From: an uncultured Clostridiaceae bacterium
Lineage (GTDB): Bacteria > Bacillota > Clostridia > TANB77 > CAG-508
Assembly (NCBI GenBank): GCA_958402495.1
Contig: CATXTS010000046.1
Coordinates: 1 to 13,184, forward strand
DNA length: 13,184 nt
Direction: 5' to 3'
Part shown: positions 1-6,657 of the stretch, piece by piece
Layout: each line of letters starts with the position of its first letter
How positions within the stretch are numbered: position 1 is the stretch's first letter
Translations under genes and position numbers: made by a program
The notes under the pieces: model-generated
The model's database searches: none
The model's input: the letters and a program-made list of their open reading frames with translations, nothing else
What the model was told of the DNA's origin: nothing

Positions 1-636
1 TATAATTTTTTCGTTATCTGCTGCATATTGTCTTCTAAATTCATAGTCTCTTTCAACTCCTGTGAAGTTGTTTAGATTGATTCCATTTGGTATGACATTG
101 ATTTTGTCAAATGGTAGTCCAAATAGTCCTTGAATATGTCCTTTCATATAGTTACTATTTACAATAACTTCTGTAGATTCATAGGTAAGCATCCATTCTG
201 TGTCATTGATGTATCTTTGTGTTTCGTCATGTACGCCACTGTTTCTTCCACTTTCTGTTGCATGAATGGTAGACACCACTGGTATTCCATAGGCGTGTTT
301 TAATGTTTTGGCACTATTGGCTACTAGCCAATCATGGGCATGTATTACATCAAAATTACCCTCCTTTGCGATAATTTCTGATGCTTTTGCAACCATATTA
401 AAGTTTAGTTGTAAAATCCAGTCTATAAAGTTGTTTGGTCTTATCATGTAATTGTCTACTCGATAAACTTTTACGCCTTTATCATCTTCATAATATGGTG
501 TATCTCCATCTCTGTAGGTAACTACTGTTACATCGTGTCCATCCTTAATTAGTCTTTTAGATAAGTCGTGTACGACTCTTGCTATTCCGCCTACAATTCT
601 TGGTGGATATTCCCATGTTAACATTAAAATTTTCAT
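1..636 (-). CDS. GT4/GT5-like glucosyltransferase (glycogen synthase-type), C-terminus cut by window edge
   Basis: The reverse strand reads open for 212 codons from an ATG at 636 to the window edge without a stop. The protein starts MKILMLTWEYPPRIVGGIAR, the N-terminal Rossmann segment of GT-B retaining glycosyltransferases, with the Gly-Gly loop that contacts the nucleotide-sugar or acceptor. Further on come a VIHAHDW segment (about residue 98), a STIHATE segment (about 129) and an INVIPNGI segment (about 190), all typical of the glycogen/starch-synthase-like GT4/GT5 group. Only the N-terminal half is present, so the C-terminal donor-binding motif cannot be checked. An AGGGG-like ribosome site lies about 12 bases upstream. 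It diverges from a DUF4912 gene and a GH57 branching enzyme, so chain elongation of an alpha-glucan is the likely role. A different sugar specificity (sucrose- or trehalose-type GT4) cannot be excluded. Confidence 0.88.
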   Translation of the reverse strand, partial: MKILMLTWEYPPRIVGGIARVVHDLSKRLIKDGHDVTVVTYRDGDTPYYEDDKGVKVYRVDNYMIRPNNFIDWILQLNFNMVAKASEIIAKEGNFDVIHAHDWLVANSAKTLKHAYGIPVVSTIHATESGRNSGVHDETQRYINDTEWMLTYESTEVIVNSNYMKGHIQGLFGLPFDKINVIPNGINLNNFTGVERDYEFRRQYAADNEKII

Positions 637-688
637 AGGTTTTGTGTGCCCCTTTCCATTTATTTTCTTTTGTATGCTTTCTTTTTTT

Positions 689-717
689 ATTGTATACAAC
701 TTTTTGATAAATGTAAA
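689..717 (-). promoter_or_regulatory. Predicted sigma-A promoter of the glucosyltransferase gene
   Basis: On the minus strand a TTTACA -35 box (712-717) is followed after exactly 17 bases by a TACAAT -10 box (689-694), about 50 bases upstream of the start codon. It lies in the 215-base divergent gap, back to back with the promoter of the DUF4912 gene, so one regulator could act on both. Sequence match only. Confidence 0.5.
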
Positions 718-781
718 CTATTTTTGACAAAATTGTTCAACTTTTTTCTACTATTTTTTTCATTTTTCTTCTGTTTTTCTA

Positions 782-810
782 TTGAAATTATTTTTTTTAT
801 GATATACTAT
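782..810 (+). promoter_or_regulatory. Predicted sigma-A promoter of the DUF4912 gene
   Basis: TTGAAA (782-787), a 17-base spacer and TACTAT (805-810, within TATACTAT) give a vegetative-type promoter. The predicted 5' leader is only about 35 bases and carries the AAGGAGG ribosome site at 838-844. No operator-like palindrome was seen between the two divergent promoters. Confidence 0.5.
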
Positions 811-851
811 ATAGAGGAATTATTTTATGATTTTACTAAGGAGGAAATTCG

Positions 852-1973
852 ATGCCAAGGAAAGCAAAAGATATAATAGAAAATACAAATTTAGAAGAAG
901 TAAAAACAGAATCTATTCGTAAAAAAACGGCTGTTTCTAAAAAAGAGGATACTCCTCAAAAGGGTGTTAAAAAAGTAGCTTCTTCTAGAGATACAAAATC
1001 TACTAAAACAACCAATTCTAAAAAGAAACCTGCTTCTACTGCTAAAAAGAGCTCTAATTTGGTTATTGCTGATTCTGTGGCATCTACATTAGAAGTTCCT
1101 TCTCCTGTTTCTAAAAAAGATTCTAAGAAGGTAACAACTGCTTCTAGCACGACGCCCTCTAAGAATACATCTAAAACTACAAAAACCAAAAAAGAGGATA
1201 CCGTTGTTAAGACTAGTTCTTCTAAAAAAACTTCTTCTAAATCGACTAAGTCAGAGGCTAGTTTGAAGAAAACAAAGACGACAAAGGAAGCTAAAAAGAA
1301 TACGACTTCTGCTTCTATGAAAAAGGCTTCTACTCGTTCTAAAGCTAAGACTAAGAGTAAAGAAGAAGCCCATAAGATTGAAGTTTTAGAGTATTATGAT
1401 CTTCCTTATCGTTATAATCAGACGGTTGTTAAGGTTTTGGCCCAAACGCCTAGTACCTTGTTTGTATACTGGGATGTTTCTGATGCTGACCGTCAAAAAT
1501 ATATAGATACTTATGGTGAATATTTCTTTCATAATACCAAACCGGTATTAATTGTTCATAATTTAACTATGCATTATGCTTTTGAATTAGATATTCATGA
1601 TTTTGCAAATTGTTGGTATTTACAAGTAAAAGATAGTAAGTGTGATTATCAGATTGAATTAGGTAGAAGACCGATTAATCAATATGTTTCTATTCCGAAT
1701 GCTTATTTATATATTTCTTCTTCTAATCCTATTGAATCTCCTAATGACCATATTTTAGCAGATAGTTTGAAACCAAAGGTAACTTTTCGTAATGTAAAAA
1801 GTCATCAGCTTGTTCAGAAGGATATAAAGACTCTTCCTGTTTTTGATAAGATTACTAAATTATTATCCCTTCCAGATTTTTATCAAAAATTATATAAAGA
1901 TGCTTCCTTTACATTGAATCAGTTTGATTTTAGAAATCCTTCTTCTGGAAACCCTACTTCTACTTTTAAATAA
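852..1973 (+). CDS. DUF4912 domain protein with long Lys/Ser/Thr-rich N-terminal tail
   Basis: The protein is 373 residues long. Residues about 1-175 are low complexity, almost only Lys, Ser, Thr, Ala and a few Glu, with recurring SKK/TKT/KKTSS units, like a histone-H1-type or linker tail. From about residue 178 the text changes sharply to an aromatic-rich globular domain (motifs EYYDLPYRY, TLFVYWDVSD, CWYLQV) that I recognise as DUF4912, running to about residue 290. A less conserved C-terminal stretch follows. The ATG is fixed by AAGGAGG seven bases upstream. DUF4912 is uncharacterised, but it sits here beside a glycogen-synthase-like gene and a GH57 branching enzyme, which suggests a polysaccharide-binding or scaffolding role. 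The basic tail could bind an anionic partner (DNA, RNA, cell-wall polymer); that is inference. No signal peptide or membrane helix is visible. Confidence 0.85.
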   Translation: MPRKAKDIIENTNLEEVKTESIRKKTAVSKKEDTPQKGVKKVASSRDTKSTKTTNSKKKPASTAKKSSNLVIADSVASTLEVPSPVSKKDSKKVTTASSTTPSKNTSKTTKTKKEDTVVKTSSSKKTSSKSTKSEASLKKTKTTKEAKKNTTSASMKKASTRSKAKTKSKEEAHKIEVLEYYDLPYRYNQTVVKVLAQTPSTLFVYWDVSDADRQKYIDTYGEYFFHNTKPVLIVHNLTMHYAFELDIHDFANCWYLQVKDSKCDYQIELGRRPINQYVSIPNAYLYISSSNPIESPNDHILADSLKPKVTFRNVKSHQLVQKDIKTLPVFDKITKLLSLPDFYQKLYKDASFTLNQFDFRNPSSGNPTSTFK

Positions 1974-2054
1974 GTTTGATTTCTATTATTAATATATTTT
2001 TTGAAAATCTTTCATTTACGTAAAAACAAATAGAAAATGGAGAAAAAAACAACT

Positions 2055-2106
2055 AAAGTTGTAAACATTTGTTAGATAGTGTTATCACTTTGTTTACAAC
2101 TTTTTT
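2055..2106 (+). terminator. 12-bp hairpin with T-tract between DUF4912 and the branching enzyme
   Basis: AAAGTTGTAAAC (2055-2066) pairs perfectly with GTTTACAACTTT (2092-2103), followed by more T residues to 2106. The 25-base loop is unusually long for an intrinsic terminator and the stem is AT-rich. It may terminate the DUF4912 transcript, attenuate read-through into the downstream gene, or be an operator-like palindrome. A second copy of ACAAC just upstream (2049-2053) can pair with the left arm instead. Confidence 0.5.
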
Positions 2107-2151
2107 ATGGATATTTCTATTTTAATATAAAATACAAAGGAGAAATTTTAC

Positions 2152-3750
2152 ATGAAAAAGAATCCACCAAAAGGTTATGTTAGTTTTGTACTACATGCCC
2201 ATTTACCGTTTATCCATCACCCTGAAAATGATACTTATTTAGAAGAGGAGTGGTTATTTGAAGCTATTTCTGAAACCTACCTTCCCCTTCTTGCTAATTT
2301 TGAGAAGTTAGTAGAAGAAGGTGTTGATTTTAGAATTACCATGTCTATGACACCCCCTCTTTTAAATATGTTAGATAATGCTTTGCTACAAGAACGTTAT
2401 ATTCGTTATTTGAAAAAGCATATAGAATTAGCTAAAAAGGAGATTACTAGAACAGCTGATGATGCTAGATTAAATCGTCTTTCTCATTATTATTATGAGC
2501 GTTATTCTCATGATTTAGAAGTATTTCGTGATAAGTTCCATTGTAATATTATTTCTGGTTTTAAACATTTCCAAGATATTGGTGTATTAGAAATTATTAC
2601 TTGTGGCGCGACCCATGGTTATTTTCCTATTTTGTATGTAACAGAGCAAACCGTTAAAGCACAAATTGCCGTTGGCGTACAGACTTATGAAAAATATTTT
2701 GGTAAAAAGCCTCGTGGTATTTGGCTTCCTGAGTGTGGTTATGTGCCTGAGGCTGATAAATATTTAAAAGAGTTTGGTATTGAATATGTGATTACAGAGT
2801 CTCATGGTGTTTTATATGCTGACCCAGCTCCTATTTATGGTACTTATGCTCCTATTGTTTCTCCTACTGGTGTGGTTGCTTTTGGTCGTGATATGGAGTC
2901 TTCTAGACAAGTGTGGAGTTCTATTAATGGTTATCCTGGTGATTACAATTATCGTGAGTTTTATCGTGATATTGGGTATGATGTACAAGATTATGATTAT
3001 ATTAAACCATATATTGCTGCCAATGGTGTTCGTGTTCCTACCGGTATTAAGTATTACCGTATTACTGGTGAAGATCAGCAAAAGGATTATTATGATGTAC
3101 AATGGGCTAAGGATTCTGCTGAAAAGCAGGCTGGTCATTTTCTAAATTGTAGAATAGAACAAGTAAATCATGCTGCTTCTTATATGGATAAGCCACCAAT
3201 TATTTTATGCCCTTATGATGCTGAGTTATATGGACATTGGTGGTATGAAGGGCCTTATTGGTTATATATTTTATTTAAAAAGATTTATTTTGACCAAGAC
3301 CAATTTGCTTTAATAACACCTGGTGAATATATAGATAAATATCCAGAAATTCAAGAGTGTACTCCTTGTCGTTCTAGTTGGGGTGCTAATGGATATAGCG
3401 AAGTTTGGCTTAATCCAACCAATGATTATGCACATAGACATTTACATGTAGCAGGTGAGCGTATGGTGGAATTAGCCAATACCTATGCTGATGAACAAGA
3501 TGCCTTGAAAATAGAAGCTTTGAATCAATGTGCTAGAGAGTTGTTATTAGCTCAAAGTAGCGACTGGCTATTTATTATTACAAATGGTACTATGGTAGAT
3601 TATGCTAAAAAGAGAATTAAAGATCATATTGGTCGTTTTACCAAGTTGTATGAACAGATTAAAACAGATGCTATTGATGAAAAGTTTTTAAAACAGGTTC
3701 AGCAGATAGATTGCATCTTCCCTGAGATTGATTATAAAATTTATAGATAA
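2152..3750 (+). CDS. GH57 1,4-alpha-glucan branching enzyme
   Basis: The 532-residue protein has the GH57 catalytic (beta/alpha)7-type architecture with a C-terminal DUF1957-type helical region (about 420-525). Family motifs are present in order: VLHAHLPF with His15 and His17 near the N-terminus; WLPECGY with Glu194, the expected catalytic nucleophile; and YDAELYGHWWYEGP with Asp356, the expected acid/base. Length and motif spacing match characterised thermophile GH57 branching enzymes of about 520 residues. The enzyme would cut an alpha-1,4-glucan and transfer the piece to form an alpha-1,6 branch in the cytoplasm; no signal peptide is seen. AAAGGAG lies nine bases before the ATG. It follows the DUF4912 gene on the same strand and ends just before a strong terminator. 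I found no convincing promoter directly upstream, so co-transcription through the 2055-2106 hairpin is possible. Confidence 0.93.
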   Translation: MKKNPPKGYVSFVLHAHLPFIHHPENDTYLEEEWLFEAISETYLPLLANFEKLVEEGVDFRITMSMTPPLLNMLDNALLQERYIRYLKKHIELAKKEITRTADDARLNRLSHYYYERYSHDLEVFRDKFHCNIISGFKHFQDIGVLEIITCGATHGYFPILYVTEQTVKAQIAVGVQTYEKYFGKKPRGIWLPECGYVPEADKYLKEFGIEYVITESHGVLYADPAPIYGTYAPIVSPTGVVAFGRDMESSRQVWSSINGYPGDYNYREFYRDIGYDVQDYDYIKPYIAANGVRVPTGIKYYRITGEDQQKDYYDVQWAKDSAEKQAGHFLNCRIEQVNHAASYMDKPPIILCPYDAELYGHWWYEGPYWLYILFKKIYFDQDQFALITPGEYIDKYPEIQECTPCRSSWGANGYSEVWLNPTNDYAHRHLHVAGERMVELANTYADEQDALKIEALNQCARELLLAQSSDWLFIITNGTMVDYAKKRIKDHIGRFTKLYEQIKTDAIDEKFLKQVQQIDCIFPEIDYKIYR

Positions 3751-3791
3751 AGCTTATAATTTATTTTACTTCATAGCCTATCCATTTATTA

Positions 3792-3835
3792 AAAAATCGC
3801 TATATTCTTATAAGTATAAGGATACAGCGATTTTT
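3792..3835. terminator. Strong bidirectional intrinsic terminator between convergent genes
   Basis: AAAAATCGCT (3792-3801) pairs with AGCGATTTTT (3826-3835). After one mismatch the stem continues for nine more pairs (3803-3811 with 3816-3824, one of them a G-T wobble) to a four-base loop. A-tract and T-tract flank the stem symmetrically, so it can stop the branching-enzyme transcript on the plus strand and the pilin-like gene on the minus strand. Confidence 0.9.
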
Positions 3836-3854
3836 AATTATTTTGATGGCAATG

Positions 3855-5090
3855 TTAAGATATATATAGCATTACACGAAAAGAAATATAGTGGTCTCCT
3901 CCTGTACAAGGTCCTTTCGTACGATATTCTGTATAATCTACTGAAAAGCTATAGGAACCTCCCCTATATACACAAGGATAGCCAAGAGATTCTTGTGTAT
4001 TGGTAGAATATTCGGTTGTCCATTCACGCATATTAGAAGCTATATCAAAAATTTTACATTTTTCATCACCGGTTTTCCCTGTATTAGCTATTGTTGTATT
4101 TAAGGATGTTTGCTTACTATAATCTAAATCTCCTGAACATTTTTGTATATAACTTATTGTCGTATCCCAGACATAACTATTTATCAAATCTGTTGCAAAA
4201 TTTGTATTATTATACATAGCCTTAGAAGTTTTGGCTGCTTGTGGCTGTGAAATATGATTCCATAGCTTACCATCTGCATTTACATTTTTATTGTCTGCTG
4301 ATACACTTACCTTTGAATAAGGTTTTATACCACCATCTCGATAACTTGCTTCATAACGTGCTATATAGTATCCCCCATTGTTTTTTACACTATGGATAAA
4401 ACCACTTAAGTCTTTAGCAGTTGTATTTGTTCCATCTATTCCTTTAGAATCGTTTGAGATTCTGGCTGTTGTTAACTCTTTAAAATACGAATCTATTATT
4501 GTTTCTTTGGCATAATTTTCCGCACTTTGTACTAATGTTTCTGTTCCATCATTTGCAAAAGTATATCTTCCTAGGGTAATCTCTACTTTTGTTCCATCTG
4601 TCTTTACAATTTGATTACTTCCATCTGCATTAAGATTACTAACTGGTATCCAAACAAATTGATTGCCTCGTAAATTTCCATTTCCATCAGTCGTTTTATC
4701 ATTATCTTCTATGACAATTCCTTCTGATACATTATTTCCTGAATCCCCTGCTATTTTAAATCCATCTGGCACTACTACTTTATTTCCTTTGCTATCCCTT
4801 AGTTGTGCATTGCCTGTTACATAAATTCCTTCTGTTTTCATTTGTTCTATCGTTTTATCCAAAATGGTTATGTTTCCTTCTGACATAAGTTCATCATATA
4901 AATGATTAAGACCTTTTTCTTCTTCTATTTTAGCAAGTTCTGTATTTTCTTTTGCTCTTTGTGCTTGTGTGATAATTCCATTATCTCCAATTAGTGTATT
5001 AATCGCTACACCTGCTAATATAATTAGAATAATAATGGTAATGACTAATGCAATTAGAGTGACACCTTTTTCTCTTCTCTGATTCCTCAT
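3855..5090 (-). CDS. Prepilin-like N-terminus fused to a SUMF1/C-type-lectin-like domain (surface protein)
   Basis: The 411-residue protein begins MRNQRREKG followed by VTLIALVITIIILIILAGVA, a class-III prepilin leader (predicted cut after Gly9) and the hydrophobic pilin helix. Position +5 is Ala rather than the Glu of classical type IV pilins. A coiled, charged stretch follows (about 43-75). From about residue 145 (FVWIPV) the sequence resembles the formylglycine-generating-enzyme/SUMF1 fold: YYIARYEASY (241), YVWDTT (306), DIASNMREWTTE (349), VYRGGSY (374) and the final ISFRVML. This fold is C-type-lectin-like and often binds ligands rather than acting as an enzyme. The likely product is a pseudopilin-anchored or pilus-tip binding protein needing PilD-type processing. 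GAAAGAGGG lies about six bases before the ATG, and the gene has its own promoter. The SUMF1-like assignment is by motif memory and is less sure than the leader. Confidence 0.82.
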   Translation of the reverse strand: MRNQRREKGVTLIALVITIIILIILAGVAINTLIGDNGIITQAQRAKENTELAKIEEEKGLNHLYDELMSEGNITILDKTIEQMKTEGIYVTGNAQLRDSKGNKVVVPDGFKIAGDSGNNVSEGIVIEDNDKTTDGNGNLRGNQFVWIPVSNLNADGSNQIVKTDGTKVEITLGRYTFANDGTETLVQSAENYAKETIIDSYFKELTTARISNDSKGIDGTNTTAKDLSGFIHSVKNNGGYYIARYEASYRDGGIKPYSKVSVSADNKNVNADGKLWNHISQPQAAKTSKAMYNNTNFATDLINSYVWDTTISYIQKCSGDLDYSKQTSLNTTIANTGKTGDEKCKIFDIASNMREWTTEYSTNTQESLGYPCVYRGGSYSFSVDYTEYRTKGPCTGGDHYISFRVMLYIS

Positions 5091-5146
5091 TTTTATCCCT
5101 CTTTCTTTTTCTTATGTTTTCCAATTTCTTTTACTTTATACTGGAT

Positions 5147-5175
5147 ATTTTATATTACCTTTTGGTTAATATCAA
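5147..5175 (-). promoter_or_regulatory. Predicted sigma-A promoter of the pilin/SUMF1-like gene
   Basis: On the minus strand TTGATA (5170-5175), 17 bases, then TAAAAT (5147-5152), about 57 bases before the start codon. Together with terminators on both sides this makes the gene a single-gene transcription unit, separate from the immunity-like array upstream. Sequence match only. Confidence 0.45.
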
Positions 5176-5268
5176 TATGATTTTCTAGTATATTTTCTCT
5201 TTTATAGTTTTACTTTTCAATTATTTTTATGTAGTCTTGTATTTACTATTAAAAATGAAGAAAAGCAT

Positions 5269-5303
5269 AAAATCCACAAGAGCCATTTTCTCTTGTGGAT
5301 TTT
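5269..5303 (-). terminator. 14-bp intrinsic terminator ending the minus-strand array
   Basis: AAAATCCACAAGAG (5269-5282) pairs perfectly with CTCTTGTGGATTTT (5290-5303) around a seven-base loop. On the minus strand it follows the stop of the YcxB-like gene by about 25 bases and is followed by a T-rich stretch. It separates the immunity-like array from the pilin-like gene. Confidence 0.85.
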
Positions 5304-5328
5304 GTTTCTTATATTCATTATGATTCTA

Positions 5329-5850
5329 TTATTTTATAAGCTTCTTTTGCTTTAAAAATGCTTTAAATTCTTTTGCCGTTCCTTTATGGAATCCATCTTT
5401 TTTTAGCGCAATTACTAGTTTTGCTTTTGTAATCAAAATATAATAATTCTTTGTCTGTATTGTTTTTTCTATATTGGTAAAATCTATATTTTTATCTTTT
5501 TCTGCGTCGGTAAATATAGAAATTTCTTTTTCTGTAATGAATAATTTTACTTCGATTGGCTTACCTTGGTTTCCTTCCAAAGTTCTATTATATGCCAAAT
5601 TTTTATTTCTAAAAAAGGTATAGATTTGAATGCATAATACGATTAATACGGTAGCTATATTTACTTCTGCTGTGCTAGTATCTAGTAAATTCCATTTTGG
5701 AAAAACTATAGATAGTAAGCTAACTATAAAATTGATACTCAATATTATAGTGATAATAACTATCACAGGTTTTCTAAAGTAAATATATTCGTAGTATTCT
5801 TTATAATAATCTTTTGTATATATAAATTGGTTTATAAAAATAGTTTCCAT
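5329..5850 (-). CDS. YcxB-like membrane protein
   Basis: The 173-residue protein has two hydrophobic helices (about 28-50 and 62-80) after a short aromatic-rich N-terminus. A C-terminal domain (about 97-170) contains ITEKEISI, a TNIEKT segment and YYILITKAKLVIALKKDGF, followed by a terminal KEFKAFLKQKK helix. This layout matches YcxB-like proteins: two membrane segments plus a PH-like cytoplasmic domain. The biochemical role of the family is not established; members are frequent in low-GC Firmicutes, and here one sits at the end of an immunity-like array. GGAGGT lies eight bases before the ATG, within the tail of the 40-codon ORF just upstream. A terminator follows the stop codon. A damaged tail of what may be a second YcxB-like gene lies at 8418-8519. 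Confidence 0.8.
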   Translation of the reverse strand: METIFINQFIYTKDYYKEYYEYIYFRKPVIVIITIILSINFIVSLLSIVFPKWNLLDTSTAEVNIATVLIVLCIQIYTFFRNKNLAYNRTLEGNQGKPIEVKLFITEKEISIFTDAEKDKNIDFTNIEKTIQTKNYYILITKAKLVIALKKDGFHKGTAKEFKAFLKQKKLIK

Positions 5851-5867
5851 TATCTTCTACCTCCATA

Positions 5868-5990
5868 TTATTGATTCCATATTTCCATGCTTCTTATTCC
5901 ATTTTTATACTTTCTTTTATCATTTTTATTAAAGTAAATTATTCCTACCAGTATATGTTTACCAATAATTGATTTAAATTTTATATCCAT
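5868..5990 (-). pseudogene. 40-codon stub, N-terminus of a putative immunity-type protein
   Basis: AAAGGAG ten bases upstream precedes an ATG reading 40 codons to TAA. The start, MDIKFKSIIGKHILVGIIYF then NKNDK, resembles the N-terminus of small bacterial proteins beginning 'IGKxLLVGIxYxDxxG', often found near toxin loci; those run well beyond 40 residues. The usual continuation is missing and the text turns into Lys/Asn-rich sequence, so this looks like a truncated copy. It could still be a translated small protein, and it ends 17 bases before the YcxB-like start, so it may be translated together with that gene. Family memory is weak. Confidence 0.4.
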
Positions 5991-6112
5991 ACTTCTTTTT
6001 CTCCTTTACACTTATTTAGGTTGCATACTACCATCAGGAAGACAATCTTACTTATAAAAAAATACCTGTTATTTCTCATAAGCTTTTTTGCATTAATTCC
6101 TCGTTTTGTATA

Positions 6113-6414
6113 CTACTTATGATTTAGATTTGTATATATCATTTCAGCTACACTATAACATCCTTCTTTTAATTTATTTATATTATTAAAAGTTTCTTCA
6201 TTAAACATTTCTATTAGTACCTCATAAATAATAATAGCTATTTCTTTAACCCCAGAAGTATTTTTAATTCTATTAGTAATCATCATAATTTCCATATCAT
6301 ATTCATTTTCAGGTGCTCCCATATTTAAAATCTTAACAGGATTCCATTTTTTTATTTCTTGTCTTACTATTTTTAAGATATTATTCTTATCCTTTTTAAT
6401 TTCCTCATTTCCAT
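6113..6414 (-). pseudogene. DUF1871-like protein with disrupted 5' end
   Basis: The only ATG-initiated reading frame starts at 6322 (MGAPENEYD, 69 residues), but it has no ribosome site and sits inside the conserved part of the family. In the same frame, codons upstream to 6406 read EEIKKDKNNILKIVRQEIKK and then WNPVKILN just before the ATG. The WNP...GAPENEYD core is the hallmark I associate with DUF1871-type proteins (usually 'WDP...DEYD'). That upstream part lacks any start codon and is closed by a stop just before 6409. An ATG at 6412-6414 would join it after a one-base insertion in the following A-run, so a single-base deletion is the simplest explanation. DUF1871 has no known reaction and recurs in immunity-type arrays. 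It may be a real pseudogene or a sequencing/assembly error. Confidence 0.55.
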
Positions 6415-6423
6415 TTTATTCTG

Positions 6424-6452
6424 TAAGCACTTGATTGTAGGCCAAGTGCTTA
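6424..6452. terminator. 10-bp hairpin, possible terminator
   Basis: TAAGCACTTG (6424-6433) pairs perfectly with CAAGTGCTTA (6443-6452) around a nine-base loop. A T-rich tract follows on the plus strand, but on the minus strand (the direction of the genes) the following bases are A-rich. It overlaps a decayed reading frame, so termination is uncertain. Confidence 0.35.
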
Positions 6453-6560
6453 TTACTTTTCCTTTTTGATTTAAAATAACCATTCTGTTAGACCTACATA
6501 ATTTTCTTCCGCACCAATTAGTTTCCTACTTGAACCTTCATATCCGTCTCAGCTATCATA
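6424..6560 (-). pseudogene. Frameshifted fragment resembling a toxin C-terminal tail
   Basis: Two reading frames on the minus strand give consecutive protein-like pieces. One reads GSSRKLIGAEENYVGLTEW, then hits a stop. The next frame, overlapping at that point, reads RMVILNQKGKVISTWPT. The second piece has the 'V-x-x-N-x-x-G-x-V-x-T-x-W/Y-P' look common at the ends of secreted nuclease-type toxin domains. The fragment lies between the 387-residue gene and the DUF1871-like remnant, a plausible place for an orphan toxin module beside its immunity gene. The match is only a pattern resemblance. Confidence 0.25.
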
Positions 6561-6583
6561 ATTTTAGTCTCATTTTTAATGAA

Positions 6584-6657
6584 TATTTTTCTTATTAATA
6601 AGCTTCTATACGATTTCTTAAATCTTCTAATATCTCTATCTTTTCTTTTGTACTTTT
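6584..6657 (-). repeat. Direct repeat copy A (3' end of the 387-residue gene)
   Basis: These 74 bases match 8882-8955 in the same orientation with three mismatches. The copy covers the last 20 codons, the stop and about 11 bases beyond. Here it is part of an intact gene. Confidence 0.93.

Noticed and set aside
646..876. Plus-strand open frame of 76 codons across the divergent promoter gap
   Set aside because: Phe/Leu-rich product from T-runs, no ribosome site, and it overlaps two predicted promoters and the start of the DUF4912 gene.
2804..3145. Open frames on both strands inside the branching-enzyme gene
   Set aside because: They lie wholly within a clear GH57 gene and have low-complexity hydrophobic products; they are shadows of its codon pattern.
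3855..3975. Possible variable region of a diversity-generating retroelement at the end of the pilin/SUMF1-like gene
   Set aside because: No reverse transcriptase and no template-like repeat of this stretch were seen in the window. Kept only as a check in the finding on this gene.
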